Positions 16,334-25,051 of a stretch of DNA of 64,000 nt are shown in pieces. The stretch spans positions 48,103 through 112,102 of the forward strand of contig DATILL010000123.1 of the NCBI GenBank assembly GCA_035476575.1, read 5' to 3'. The notes beneath the pieces are model-generated. The model made no database searches and was not told where the DNA came from. It was given only the letters and a program-made list of their open reading frames with translations. Each line of letters begins with the position of its first letter. Within the stretch, counting starts at the first letter, position 1. Position numbers and translations under genes: made by a program. Source of the stretch: DATILL01 sp035476575 (GTDB lineage: Bacteria; Actinomycetota; Actinomycetes; Mycobacteriales; JACQDL01).

Positions 16334-17377
16334 TCAGATGCCGGCCCGCTCCGCCGCCGCCACGACCCCGCGCAGGGTAGCCAGCCGGCCGTCGAGGTCG
16401 CCGACGTCGCAGGCCACCGTCAGCGTCGTCACGCCCGCCCCGGCGTAGACCTGGAGCCGGTCGGCGACCCGGCTCACCGGGCCGATCAGGGAGGTCTTGT
16501 CGATGAAGTCGAACGGCACCGCCGCCATCGCCCCCACCCGGTCCCCGGCTAGGAACCGCTCCTGCACCTCGGCGGCCTGCGCCGCATACCCCATCCGGAC
16601 GGCGAGCGCGTTGTAGAAGTTCTCCCTCCGGCTGCCCATCCCGCCCAGATACAGCGCGGCGTACGGCCGGATCGCCTGGGCGGCCGCCGCGATGTCGTCG
16701 CCGAGCACCACCGGCACCGTCGGCACGACGTCGAAGCCGGCCAGCGTCGCGCCCACCGCAGCCCGCCCGGACTCGATCGCGGCGAGCTGCTCCGCGGCGT
16801 GCTCGGGCGCGAAGAACAACGCCAGCCAGCCGTCCGCGATCTCGCCGGCCAGGGCCAGGTTCTTCGGCCCGACCGCGGCCAGGTAGAGCGGGATGTGCTC
16901 ACGGACCGGATGCACGGTCAGCGTCAGCGCCTTGCCGGGCCCGTCCGGCAAGGGCAGCGTGTAGTGCCGGCCGGCGTAGGTCAGCCGCTCCCGGCGCAGC
17001 GCCCGGCGGACGATCTCGACGTACTCCCTGGTCCGGCCGAGCGGCTGGTCGAACCGGACGCCGTGCCAGCCCTCGGACACCTGCGGTCCGGACACCCCGA
17101 GCCCGAGCCGGAACCGCCCACCGGACAGCGTGTCCAGGGTGGCGGCCGTCATCGCGGTCATCGCCGGGCTGCGGGCCGGGATCTGCAGGATCGCGCTGCC
17201 GACGTCGACCCGCTCGGTCTGGGCGGCCACGTAGGCCAGCACGGTTGGCGCGTCGGACCCGTACGCCTCGGCGGCCCACACCACGGAGAACCCCAGCACG
17301 TCCGCCTCGCGGGCCAAGGCGAGGTTGTCCGCGTCGTTGCCGGCCCCCCAGTAACCGAGGTTCAGTCCCAGCCGCAT
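16334..17377 (-). CDS. LLM class F420-dependent oxidoreductase
   Basis: 347 residues from ATG 17377 (MRLGLNLGYWG). TIM-barrel bacterial luciferase-like fold: ADVLGFSVVWAAEAYGSD (about 29-46), IPARSPAMTAMTAATLD (about 75-91), and GRFRLGLGVSGPQVSEGWHG (about 95-114), the usual flavin/F420-binding pattern. The family reduces or oxidises small molecules with coenzyme F420. The substrate cannot be read. The frame stays open to 18160 but would run under the divergent aldo/keto reductase. The TAGGGT box 8 nt upstream fixes the start. Confidence 0.88.
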   Translation of the reverse strand: MRLGLNLGYWGAGNDADNLALAREADVLGFSVVWAAEAYGSDAPTVLAYVAAQTERVDVGSAILQIPARSPAMTAMTAATLDTLSGGRFRLGLGVSGPQVSEGWHGVRFDQPLGRTREYVEIVRRALRRERLTYAGRHYTLPLPDGPGKALTLTVHPVREHIPLYLAAVGPKNLALAGEIADGWLALFFAPEHAAEQLAAIESGRAAVGATLAGFDVVPTVPVVLGDDIAAAAQAIRPYAALYLGGMGSRRENFYNALAVRMGYAAQAAEVQERFLAGDRVGAMAAVPFDFIDKTSLIGPVSRVADRLQVYAGAGVTTLTVACDVGDLDGRLATLRGVVAAAERAGI

Positions 17378-17385
17378 GCTGGGAC

Positions 17386-17391
17386 ACCCTA
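17386..17391 (-). promoter_or_regulatory. Leaderless -10 box (TAGGGT) for the LLM oxidoreductase
   Basis: Reverse-strand TAGGGT, 8 nt before ATG 17377. Confidence 0.6.
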
Positions 17392-17426
17392 CGCGGGGCT
17401 TGATCGGCTTCGTCGCGGAGGGCAGG

Positions 17427-17432
17427 TAGGTT
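17427..17432 (+). promoter_or_regulatory. Leaderless -10 box (TAGGTT) for the aldo/keto reductase
   Basis: TAGGTT, 8 nt before ATG 17441. Divergent partner of the box at 17386-17391. Confidence 0.6.
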
Positions 17433-17440
17433 GACCGGCC

Positions 17441-18418
17441 ATGGAGCAGCGGGCGCTCGGACGCAGTGGCCTGGTCGTCTCCCGGCTCGGGCTGGGCACC
17501 ATGACGTGGGGCCGGGACACCGACGAGGACGACGCGGCGGCCCAGCTCGTGGCCTTCCGGGAGGCCGGCGGGACGCTGCTCGACACGGCCGACGTGTACT
17601 GCGACGGCGAGTCCGAGCGGGTCGTCGGCCGGCTGCTGCGCGGCGTCGTACCGCGCTCCGAGATGATCGTCGCGACCAAGGCACACGGCCGGACCGGGCC
17701 GGGGCCGATGGGCCGCGGCTCCTCCCGCGGCCACCTGCTCGCCGCGCTCGACGCCTCGCTGGCGCGGCTGCGGACGGACTACGTCGACCTGTGGCAGCTC
17801 CACGCCTGGGACGACCGGGTGCCGCTGGAGGAGAGCCTGGCCGCGCTGGACCACGCGGTGTCCTCCGGCCGGGCCCGCTACGTCGGGGTGTCGAACTTCT
17901 GCGGCTGGCAGACGGCGACCGCGGCGACCTGGCAGCGGGCCTGGCCCGGCCGGGCGCCGCTGGTGGCCAACCAGGTGGAGTACTCCCTGCTCGAGCGGGG
18001 GGTCGAGCGCGAGGTCGTGCCCGCCTGCGCGGCCGCCGGGATCGGGCTGCTGGCCTGGTCGCCTCTCGGCCGCGGCGTGCTGACCGGGAAGTACCGGTAC
18101 GGCACGCCGTCGGACTCGCGGGCCGCCTCGCCGCTGTTCACCGACTTCGTCGGCGTGCACCTGAGCGAGCCGGCGGCCCGGATCGTGGAGGCGGTGGCCA
18201 CGGCGGCCGACGGGCTGGGCACCTCGCCGCTCGCGGTGGCGCTGGCCTGGGTGCGGGACCGGCCGGGCGTGGTGGCCCCGGTCATCGGCGCCCGCATGGT
18301 CGGGCAGTTGGCCGGCTCGCTGGCGGCGGAGCAGGTGCTGCTGCCGGCCGCCATCCAGGAGGCGTTGGACGACGTGTCGGCGCCGCCGGTCGGCTACCCC
18401 GAGGCCCGGCCGGACTGA
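17441..18418 (+). CDS. Aldo/keto reductase (AKR11/YajO-like)
   Basis: 325 residues. NADPH-dependent (alpha/beta)8 barrel oxidoreductase. The N-terminal LGRSGLVVSRLGLGTMTWG is typical. The catalytic tetrad is visible: Asp and Tyr in LLDTADVYCDGESE (about 46-59), Lys in ATKAHG (about 77-82) and His in LWQLHAWDD (about 110-118). The YVGVSNFCGWQ motif and the late cofactor-binding VIGARMVGQL segment are intact. The substrate is unknown. Complete, in contrast to the two damaged paralogues near 49-51 kb. Confidence 0.9.
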   Translation: MEQRALGRSGLVVSRLGLGTMTWGRDTDEDDAAAQLVAFREAGGTLLDTADVYCDGESERVVGRLLRGVVPRSEMIVATKAHGRTGPGPMGRGSSRGHLLAALDASLARLRTDYVDLWQLHAWDDRVPLEESLAALDHAVSSGRARYVGVSNFCGWQTATAATWQRAWPGRAPLVANQVEYSLLERGVEREVVPACAAAGIGLLAWSPLGRGVLTGKYRYGTPSDSRAASPLFTDFVGVHLSEPAARIVEAVATAADGLGTSPLAVALAWVRDRPGVVAPVIGARMVGQLAGSLAAEQVLLPAAIQEALDDVSAPPVGYPEARPD

Positions 18419-18435
18419 GCTGAGCCGCCGGGTGG

Positions 18436-19047
18436 TCAGTCGCGGACCAGGGGCTTGCCCAGGGGCAGCGCCTTGCCGCCGGTCGCCGTCGAGGTCGCGT
18501 CGAGGAACATCAGGGCAGCCACCAGGGAGAAGCCGAACGCGATCCAGCCACCGACCTTGAGCAGCCCGGTCGAGGTGTTCATCGTGCCCAGGTAGACGAA
18601 GAGGAGCGCGGCGTCGACCAGCACGAACAGCGCGGTGAACGCCAGCGGCAGCCGCAGCGTGGCCAGGGTGAGCAGCACGAGGGTGATCAGCCAGGCCAGC
18701 AGGAACACCTCAAGCGCCTCGACGCCGTCGGTGCCGCCGAACCAGTTGTGGTTCAGGCCGATCACCAGGACGCCAAAGCTGAGCCAGAAGCTGGCCAGGA
18801 TGCCGAAGATGGCGGCGATCGCGCCCTGGCCCACCATGATGCCCCAGATCGCGGCGAGGGCCAGGCCGAGGCCGCTGGCAAGCAGGATGATCGGGATCAT
18901 GCCGGCGGCCGAGCCCTTCGAGTTGTAGCCGACCAGGAACAGGCCAAAGGCCACGCTGCCAGCGACGAAGAGCGGCAGGCCGAGCAGCGCCGGGTTGGCT
19001 GCCGCCGTCTCCTCCGGCTGGGCGGAGCGTACGTTGGCTGCGGACAT
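18436..19047 (-). CDS. Acetate uptake transporter, GPR1/FUN34/YaaH (SatP) family
   Basis: 203 residues from ATG 19047, which has GAGGAG 5 nt upstream. A longer open frame to 19572 has no family match. Six membrane segments are visible, beginning with LFVAGSVAFGLFLVG. The family entry motif appears as NPALLGLPLF (about 19-28), close to the NP[AV]P[LF]GL signature. Members import acetate or succinate with protons. Monocistronic, convergent with the aldo/keto reductase (17 bp between stops). Confidence 0.85.
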   Translation of the reverse strand: MSAANVRSAQPEETAAANPALLGLPLFVAGSVAFGLFLVGYNSKGSAAGMIPIILLASGLGLALAAIWGIMVGQGAIAAIFGILASFWLSFGVLVIGLNHNWFGGTDGVEALEVFLLAWLITLVLLTLATLRLPLAFTALFVLVDAALLFVYLGTMNTSTGLLKVGGWIAFGFSLVAALMFLDATSTATGGKALPLGKPLVRD

Positions 19048-19124
19048 CGTGACTCCTCGACTAGTGCCCGAGCCGGCCCGCCGCCGGCTTGGCGGGAGCA
19101 TGTTACGACCGGGCGTGATCTCGG

Positions 19125-20801
19125 TCACGTCGAGGTGACAGATCCCTGCGGGTCGAGTCCTTGCGGGTCGGGCGCCGCCCGCCCGGTCGGCTTGGGCGGC
19201 CCGGGCGGCACCGCCGTGGTGCCTGCCAGGAAGGGCGCGAGCAGGCCGGGCAGCGCGGCATCGGCCAGCCGCACCGCCGTACCGAGGTCGACGTCCGGCA
19301 CGTCGTAGTGCTGCCCGCCGGCCGCCGTGGTCGCGGTCAGGGTGGCGAGCCCGGCGCGGCGCTGGAAGTACGACTGCCGCACGTTCCAGCCGATGATGCC
19401 GTCCGTGCCGAGCATGGCGCGTCGCCGGACCACCGAGCCGGTCGCCGCCACCAGGGTGCCGGCGGTCAAGGCGTGGCCGAGGTTGCGGTACCGGTCCTCC
19501 GCCAGCAGCGCGCCGCCGCCGAACGACGCCAGCGTGGCCGCCCAGACCCAGCCCGGCCAGCCCAGCAGCCACCCGGCCAGGCCGGTCGCGAGCACGAGGG
19601 CGGCGCAGCCGAGCAGCGCCCGGGTGTACCGGCGGCGCCTGGCCCGGGTGCCGTGGGAGACCAGCGTGACGGTCACCGGCTCGGCCGTGCGCAGCACCTC
19701 GGCGGCTACCCGGCGGGCCTCCTCGCGCGGCGCCGGTGGCAGCAGCAGCGCGCCACCTCGCTCACCGGCGCGCTCGCCGCCCCGCGAGCGCAGCCCGGTG
19801 GCGATGGCCAGGCAGCGGGCGGCTCGGGCGGCGCGCGGCAGCAGCGGCTCGACCAGCTCGACGCCGTACAGCCGGCGTTCCTCGATCGTGGTCGCCCGGG
19901 TGGTGACCAGACCACGGGTGACGTGCAGCGTGCCGTGCGCCTGCCGGGTCAGCCGGAACCGCCAGAACGCCAGCAGGTAGCCCACAGTGGAGGCCACCGT
20001 CGTCGCCACGACCAGGGTGCCGGCCACCGCGAGCACGACCAGGAGCGTCGGCGTCCGCTCGGCCCACTCCCGCACCGCCCGCAGCGCCGCGAACCGGCTG
20101 GTGTCCAGGTGCGCCTCGGACAGCGTCTGGGCCAGGAAACCACCCAGGATCCCGACGGCGACCAGCCCGGACAGGGTGAACGGGCCGTACCGGACCCAGG
20201 ACAGCCGCCAGTGCGCGAGCTCCTGGTCGGGCGGAGCCGCGGGCTGGTCGGCGACGGCGGGCTGGCCAGGCGTGCCGCGGTACAGCAGCTCGGCCCGCAG
20301 CGTGGCCACCTCGGCGGCGCTGAGCGCGTCCAGCCGCAGGTCGGCGTCGGCGTCGGGCCGGCCGGTGCCCACCGTCACCCGGGCCAGCCCGAGCAGCCGG
20401 TGCATCGCGTTCGCGGTCACGTCGACGGTGCGGACCCGGTCGCGGGGCACCGCCAGCAGCCGTCGGCGGAGCAGCCCGTGCCGCACCTGCACCTGCTCTG
20501 GGGTGACCCGGAACGTCGTGGTGAACCATCGCACCACGCCGAGCACGACCACCACACCGAGCCCGAGGAGGCTCCAGCCGGGACCGTTGCCGCTGCTGGA
20601 CCCGGCGATCAGCAGACCGACCAGGGCCGGCATGGCCCGGATCGCCTCCTGGACCGGATGGATCACCAGCATCCGCGGGTTCAGCCGCCGCCACGGCGGG
20701 GCCGGCTCGGTCGCCAGCCCGGAGCCAGCCGGTCCTGGGCGGGCCGGTCCTGGGCCGGCCTGCTCGGTAGCTGCCGGTTCGGGGGCGGCCGGCTCGGTCA
20801 C
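19125..20801 (-). CDS. YdbT-like membrane protein with repeated bacterial PH domains
   Basis: 558 residues, GTG start. After a Pro/Ala/Glu-rich N-terminus (about 1-35) come repeated units of membrane hairpin plus bPH2 domain: FRVTPEQVQVRHGLLRRRLL (about 98-117), RFRLTRQAHGTLHVTRGLVT in the middle, and a third near the C-terminus (GTDGIIGWNVRQSYFQRRAG). Hydrophobic hairpins precede each unit. Function is unproven; Bacillus relatives influence envelope and bacteriocin resistance. It overlaps the preceding PH-domain gene by 4 bases (GTGA), forming a YdbS-YdbT pair. Confidence 0.85.
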   Translation of the reverse strand: MTEPAAPEPAATEQAGPGPARPGPAGSGLATEPAPPWRRLNPRMLVIHPVQEAIRAMPALVGLLIAGSSSGNGPGWSLLGLGVVVVLGVVRWFTTTFRVTPEQVQVRHGLLRRRLLAVPRDRVRTVDVTANAMHRLLGLARVTVGTGRPDADADLRLDALSAAEVATLRAELLYRGTPGQPAVADQPAAPPDQELAHWRLSWVRYGPFTLSGLVAVGILGGFLAQTLSEAHLDTSRFAALRAVREWAERTPTLLVVLAVAGTLVVATTVASTVGYLLAFWRFRLTRQAHGTLHVTRGLVTTRATTIEERRLYGVELVEPLLPRAARAARCLAIATGLRSRGGERAGERGGALLLPPAPREEARRVAAEVLRTAEPVTVTLVSHGTRARRRRYTRALLGCAALVLATGLAGWLLGWPGWVWAATLASFGGGALLAEDRYRNLGHALTAGTLVAATGSVVRRRAMLGTDGIIGWNVRQSYFQRRAGLATLTATTAAGGQHYDVPDVDLGTAVRLADAALPGLLAPFLAGTTAVPPGPPKPTGRAAPDPQGLDPQGSVTST

Positions 20802-21298
20802 GTCGCGTCACCCCCGGCGAGCCGGGTGGTCGCGGTCAGCTCGTCCACCAGCCGCTGCGCGGTGTCCTGGTCCAGGCCGTGGATCCGCAGCGGTCCGGCC
20901 GCCGACGCCGTGGTGACCGTGACGTTGGCCAGGCCGAAGATCTGCTCCAGCGGACCGCGCTCGCTGTCCACCGTCTGGATCCGCGAGATCGGCGCGATCC
21001 GCCGTTCCTGGTCGAACCAGCCGGACTGGGTGTAGACCGCGTGCTCGGTAGCCTCCCAGCGATGCACCCGGTAGCGCCAGCGCGGCATCACGACCAGGTG
21101 TGCGGCGGCCAGAACCACGGTGGCCAGCAGCCCGGCGGTGTGCCAGCCGGCATGGTCGGGGTCCGCGAGCTGCCAGCCGATCTGGGCGACGAGCAGGACC
21201 AGCCAGCCAGGGACCGCGCGGAACGTCCAGTACCAGATCGCGGTGCGACTGACCTGGTGCCGCGGCGGTCGCAGCTCCGCGCCGTTCGGAACGTCCAT
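20798..21298 (-). CDS. YdbS-like PH-domain membrane protein
   Basis: 166 residues from ATG 21298, with GAGGAG a few bases upstream. Two membrane segments (AVPGWLVLLVAQIGWQL and LLATVVLAAAHLVVM) are followed by one bPH2 domain containing YTQSGWFDQERRIAPISRIQ and GLANVTVTTASAAG. First gene of the two-gene PH operon. The long form of the frame starting at 21412 would overlap the next gene and is not supported. Confidence 0.85.
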   Translation of the reverse strand: MDVPNGAELRPPRHQVSRTAIWYWTFRAVPGWLVLLVAQIGWQLADPDHAGWHTAGLLATVVLAAAHLVVMPRWRYRVHRWEATEHAVYTQSGWFDQERRIAPISRIQTVDSERGPLEQIFGLANVTVTTASAAGPLRIHGLDQDTAQRLVDELTATTRLAGGDAT

Positions 21299-21350
21299 GA
21301 TCTCCTCGTCCGCCCGGTGTCGCTGGTCCGCCCGGCCTGCGGGCCGGTGG

Positions 21351-22265
21351 CTACCGGCCGGGACGGAGCACCGCCTCGAACTGCCGGGTGGGCGAGGTCG
21401 CAGCGTCCCCACAGGACGCCCACACGGCGCAGCCGGGCCGCTCCCGTACGGCCAGGGTATACGCCGTCCCGCCGACGGCCAGCCGGACCTGGTCCGGCGC
21501 GGCGTCGAGCAGGGTGACGGCGCTGGCGCCAGTCACGCCAAGGCTGACCCGGATCGTGTGCTCCGCGGCCTGCACCTGCGCCGGCAACCCGCCGCGGCCC
21601 CGGTAGTGCGGCAGCACGACATCGCCGGCCAGGCAGGCGGCACCGACGGCCAGCGCGCTGTCCGGGTCGACCCTGCCGTGGAACGTCGACTCGGGCAGGC
21701 AGACGACGTTCGCCGCGAACCGGTGCCCGCCGACGTGCGTCGCCTCCCACACGGCCGGGCCGTGGACGGCGGCCAGCGCCTGTGCCACCGGCCGGCCATG
21801 CCGGGCGCAGCAGCGGTCCCGCTGGCCGTGCGTACAGACCAGCAGCACCCGCTCGGTGCTCGTCGGGCCGAACCCGGGCCGCCGGCCGCTGGCCAGCGCG
21901 GCCAGGTCGAGGTGTGCCAGCTCGTCGGCGTCGGCCAGCTCGACGAGCTCCAGCCACGGCTCGGTCCCCTGGTTCGAGGCCAGGACGACGTGCCGCGGCG
22001 GCGGGGTGCGGCGGTCGCGGGTCCGGCGGACCAGGCCGACCTGGACGCCGAGCTCCTTGGCCGCGGCGCAGACCTTGGCGGCGGGCTTGGGTAGGATCTG
22101 GGCCGGATCTTTGGCTGGCCACGGACCGGGATGCTCGATCAGAAGCCAGGAGCCGTGCCGTTCCGGCGCGGTCCCCGCCAGGGGCTCGCCGCACTGGCCT
22201 GATATGGCGACGCACTCCGCCCGCCCGCCGTGAGAGGCCGGACCGATGTTAGGCATGCCTAACAT
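21351..22265 (-). CDS. Sucrase/ferredoxin-like family protein (thioredoxin-fold Fe-S)
   Basis: 304 residues if ATG 22265 is used. The family features are the N-terminal Cys-rich start (C18 and C25 region), PLAGTAPERHGSWLLIEHPG (about 28-47), and the central VCTHGQRDRCCARHG (about 147-161), whose cysteines would hold a 2Fe-2S cluster, followed by THVGGHRFAANVVCLP. The exact start is uncertain, because the first ATG lies inside the palindrome at 22246-22265 and a later start is possible. Role unknown; a link to iron is suggested by the operator. Confidence 0.8.
   Translation of the reverse strand: MLGMPNIGPASHGGRAECVAISGQCGEPLAGTAPERHGSWLLIEHPGPWPAKDPAQILPKPAAKVCAAAKELGVQVGLVRRTRDRRTPPPRHVVLASNQGTEPWLELVELADADELAHLDLAALASGRRPGFGPTSTERVLLVCTHGQRDRCCARHGRPVAQALAAVHGPAVWEATHVGGHRFAANVVCLPESTFHGRVDPDSALAVGAACLAGDVVLPHYRGRGGLPAQVQAAEHTIRVSLGVTGASAVTLLDAAPDQVRLAVGGTAYTLAVRERPGCAVWASCGDAATSPTRQFEAVLRPGR
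22246..22265. promoter_or_regulatory. Perfect 20-bp palindrome, candidate DtxR/IdeR-family operator
   Basis: Bases 22246-22255 are the exact reverse complement of 22256-22265, with core TTAGGCATGCCTAA. It contains the TTAGG...CCTAA half-sites of iron-dependent DtxR/IdeR/DmdR boxes, though the centre differs from the consensus. It covers the start region of a predicted Fe-S protein gene, so repression when metal is abundant is a reasonable inference. Confidence 0.6.
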
Positions 22266-22396
22266 CTTGCCACGTGGATCTCCAGCCGCGCTTATTTTTG
22301 TGGTGTTGTCTCGGGTTCGTTTTCCTGATATGTCAGAATTTGCCTGCCGTGTTCTCTCGCACGTGACCGACAGCCGGTCGCAGCCGGTCGGCTGGG

Positions 22397-23134
22397 TCAG
22401 GCCGGCGGGTGGCCGTGGGTGCGGCGTACGACCGCGATCAGCGCCGCGACCAAGGCGAACACCGCCAGCACTGGGGCGAGCCGTCTCAGCACCGGCGCCC
22501 CGGGCGGGTCGAGCAGGCCTGGGGCGTCCCGGTCGCTGGTGTCCCGGTCGCCGCGGTAGTCGGCCGGTTCGCCGGCAGCCTCCGCCGCCGGCTCGGCTAA
22601 GAGCCCGACAGGTTCGGCAAGGAGCCCGACAACCGGTCCGGCGACAGGCCCGACGGGCTCCACAGCACCTTCGACGGCGAGCTGGGCGGCCAGGGAGTCG
22701 GCGAACCGACCGAACAGCCTGGTCCCAGCGTTGGCCAGCACGTCGCGTCCGAGCTGGGCCGACCGGCCGGTGACCGACAGCTCGGTGCGCACGGTTACCC
22801 GGGTCGAGTCGCCCGCGTCGTGGAGCTGCGCGGTGATCGTGGCGTCGGCCGTGCCACTGCCGCGCGCCTCCTTGCCCCGGGCCGAGATCACCGCGCGCCG
22901 GGCCACCTCATCGATCTCAGCGAACGTCGCGGCGCCGCCGTAGGTGACCGTGATCGGACCGACCTTCACCTTGAGCTTGCCCTCGATCTCCCTGCCCTCG
23001 GGCGCCGTGCCGTTGATCCGGGTGATCGACGCACCTGGCAGGCAGGACGCGGCCCGCTCGACGTCGAGCAGCACCGGCCAGGCCCGCTCCGCCGGCACCG
23101 GGATAGTGAACTCATGGTCCAGCCGCACGATCAC
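22397..23134 (-). CDS. coxG: CoxG-like SRPBCC protein with C-terminal membrane anchor
   Basis: 245 residues. The START-like fold of the carbon monoxide dehydrogenase subunit G family spans about 1-150: LDHEFTIPVPAERAWPVLLD, then LPGASITRI and KVKVGPITVTYGGAATF. A low-complexity linker and one C-terminal membrane helix (VLAVFALVAALIAVV, about 220-234) follow. CoxG proteins are thought to tether CODH-type molybdenum hydroxylases to the membrane. The ATG overlaps the stop of the nucleotidyltransferase gene by 4 bases. No coxM, coxS or coxL is in the window. Confidence 0.82.
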   Translation of the reverse strand: MIVRLDHEFTIPVPAERAWPVLLDVERAASCLPGASITRINGTAPEGREIEGKLKVKVGPITVTYGGAATFAEIDEVARRAVISARGKEARGSGTADATITAQLHDAGDSTRVTVRTELSVTGRSAQLGRDVLANAGTRLFGRFADSLAAQLAVEGAVEPVGPVAGPVVGLLAEPVGLLAEPAAEAAGEPADYRGDRDTSDRDAPGLLDPPGAPVLRRLAPVLAVFALVAALIAVVRRTHGHPPA

Positions 23135-23745
23135 TCCCCTCGTTCGGCCCGCGCCAGGGCTGCAGCCAGCGCTGCTCCCAGGTCAGCGGGGGTGTCCACG
23201 TCGAGAGCGTTCCCCGTGTCGTCGCACGGTACGCCGGCCACCCGCTCAGGGTGGGCCCGGAGCCAGGCCCGGGCGCCGCGGTCCCCCGCCGCGCTGGCGG
23301 CCACCTCGGCGAACACCGCCCGGCTCAGCAGCACCGGGTTGCGCTGCTGGCCACCGTACGTCGCCACCACCGCGGCCAGCTCGGTACTGGCACCGTACGC
23401 CGCGATCAGCCGCCGTACCGCCGCCGCGCCGACCAGGGGCTCGTCCGCCAGCGCGACCACCACCGCCTCGGCGCCGGCAGGCACCGCAGCCAGGCCGGCC
23501 CGCAGCGAGGAGCCGATCCCGGACGCCCAGGCGAGGTTGTCCACAGTGGACGGAAGGTGCGGGGCGGCGGCCCGGACGGCGGCGGCCCCAGCGCCGAGCA
23601 CCGCGGTCACCGGCCGGCAGCCGCCCTCGGCTAGCATCCGGCAGGCCCGCTCCACCAGCAGCTCGCCGCCGAAGCGGACCAGCGCCTTCGGGCCGCCGTA
23701 CCGGCTGCCGCCGCCGGCCGCGAGCACGATCCCCGCGATCTCCAT
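23131..23745 (-). CDS. MobA/MocA-like nucleotidyltransferase
   Basis: 204 residues. The N-terminal loop IVLAAGGGSRYGGPKALVRF (about 5-24) is the NTP-binding signature of the MobA/MocA group. VVVALADEPLVGAAAVRRL gives the metal-binding acidic site, and NPVLLSRAVFAEVA follows. Enzymes of this group attach CMP or GMP to the molybdenum cofactor. The start overlaps the XdhC stop by one base (TGATG), and the stop overlaps the coxG start. It probably matures the cofactor for a molybdenum hydroxylase. Confidence 0.83.
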   Translation of the reverse strand: MEIAGIVLAAGGGSRYGGPKALVRFGGELLVERACRMLAEGGCRPVTAVLGAGAAAVRAAAPHLPSTVDNLAWASGIGSSLRAGLAAVPAGAEAVVVALADEPLVGAAAVRRLIAAYGASTELAAVVATYGGQQRNPVLLSRAVFAEVAASAAGDRGARAWLRAHPERVAGVPCDDTGNALDVDTPADLGAALAAALARAERGE

Positions 23746-24956
23746 CAGCCGGTGCCAACCGGACTGCCGGCCGGATCTCCAAAGGGGTCGCCGGCGGGAT
23801 TGCCAAAGGGGTCGCGCGCTGGGTCGCGGTCCGACCCGTGGATCGCGCCGTCGGTCTGGGCGAGCGGCCGGCCGGAGCCGCCCCAACGACCGGCCACGAT
23901 CTCGGCGGCGATCGCCACGGCAGTCTCCTCCGGCGTACGGGCGCCCAGGTCCAGCCCGATCGGCGAGCGTAGCCGGGCCAGCTCCGGCTCGGTCAGGCCG
24001 GCCTCGCGTAGCCCCTTCAACCGTTCGTCATGGGTGCGCCGGCTGCCCATCGCGCCGACGTAGCCGGCCGGCGTGCGCAGCGCCACCCGCAGCAGCGGCA
24101 CGTCGAACTTCGGGTCGTGGGTGAGCACGCAGATCGCCGTACGCTCGTCTACGGCGGTGCGGGCGAGGTACCGGTGTGGCCACTCCACCACGACCTCGTC
24201 GGCGTCGGGGAAGCGCCGCCGGGTGGCGAACACCGCCCGTGCGTCGCATACGGTCACGTGGTAGCCGAGGAAGGTGCCGATACGGGCCATCGCGGCGGCG
24301 AAGTCGATCGCGCCGAAGACCAGCAGCCTCGGTGGCGTGGCGTAGGACTCGATGAACACCGTCACGTCGTCGCGGCGCCGCTCCCCGCGCGGGCCGTAGT
24401 GTCGCTGCCCGGTCGAGCCGTGCGCCAGCATGCCGCGGGCGTCGTCGGTGACCGCGGCGTCCAGCCCGTCGTTGCCCAGCGTCCCCTGGACGTCGCCTCG
24501 CCGGGTGCCCGTACCCGCGCCCAAGCCATCCGGCCAGACAGCGAGCCGGGCGCCGGCCCGGCCACCCGCCAGCACCGTGGCCAGCGCCACCGGCCGGCGT
24601 GCCTCGATCGAGGCCAGCACCGCGCCGAGCTGCGGCAGCCGGGCAGCGTCCACCGCCTGCACGAAGATGCCGACCGTGCCGCCGCAGGTCAGCCCGACCG
24701 CGACGGCGTCGGAGTCGGAGTAGCCGTAGGTCCGCAGGACCGGCTCGTCGGTGGCCACCACCTCGGTGGCCAGGTCATAGACCGCGCCCTCCACGCAGCC
24801 GCCGGAGACGCTGCCCACCACCTCACCGTCCGGACCCACCGCCATCGCGGCGCCGGGCTGCCGGGGCGCGCTCCTGGTCACCGCGACCACGGTGGCCAGC
24901 CCGAACGGGCGGCCCGTGGCGTACCAGTCCCGCAGCGAGCCGAGCACGTCACGCAT
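23745..24956 (-). CDS. XdhC/CoxI family molybdenum-enzyme maturation factor
   Basis: 403 residues; ATG 24956 preceded by GGGGGAGGTG. The N-terminal XdhC_CoxI domain has ATVVAVTRSAPRQPGAAM and GSVSGGCVEGAVYD (about 50-63). The C-terminal Rossmann-like domain contains LLVFGAIDFAAAMARIGTFL and VLTHDPKFDVPLLRVAL, then GYVGAMGSRRTHDERL. XdhC proteins load sulfurated molybdenum cofactor into xanthine dehydrogenase or CODH-type enzymes. The last 35 residues are a degenerate Asp/Pro/Gly repeat (DPARDPFGNPAGDPFGDPAG). First gene of the xdhC-mocA-coxG operon. Confidence 0.88.
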   Translation of the reverse strand: MRDVLGSLRDWYATGRPFGLATVVAVTRSAPRQPGAAMAVGPDGEVVGSVSGGCVEGAVYDLATEVVATDEPVLRTYGYSDSDAVAVGLTCGGTVGIFVQAVDAARLPQLGAVLASIEARRPVALATVLAGGRAGARLAVWPDGLGAGTGTRRGDVQGTLGNDGLDAAVTDDARGMLAHGSTGQRHYGPRGERRRDDVTVFIESYATPPRLLVFGAIDFAAAMARIGTFLGYHVTVCDARAVFATRRRFPDADEVVVEWPHRYLARTAVDERTAICVLTHDPKFDVPLLRVALRTPAGYVGAMGSRRTHDERLKGLREAGLTEPELARLRSPIGLDLGARTPEETAVAIAAEIVAGRWGGSGRPLAQTDGAIHGSDRDPARDPFGNPAGDPFGDPAGSPVGTG

Positions 24957-25051
24957 GGCCGCGCACCTCCCCCGCCGAGCCCTCCTGCTGCCCAGCTTCC
25001 GCCCCGGCGACCACGCGCGCCAGTCGTTCCAGCGCCGTTGTCGTCTCCGGC

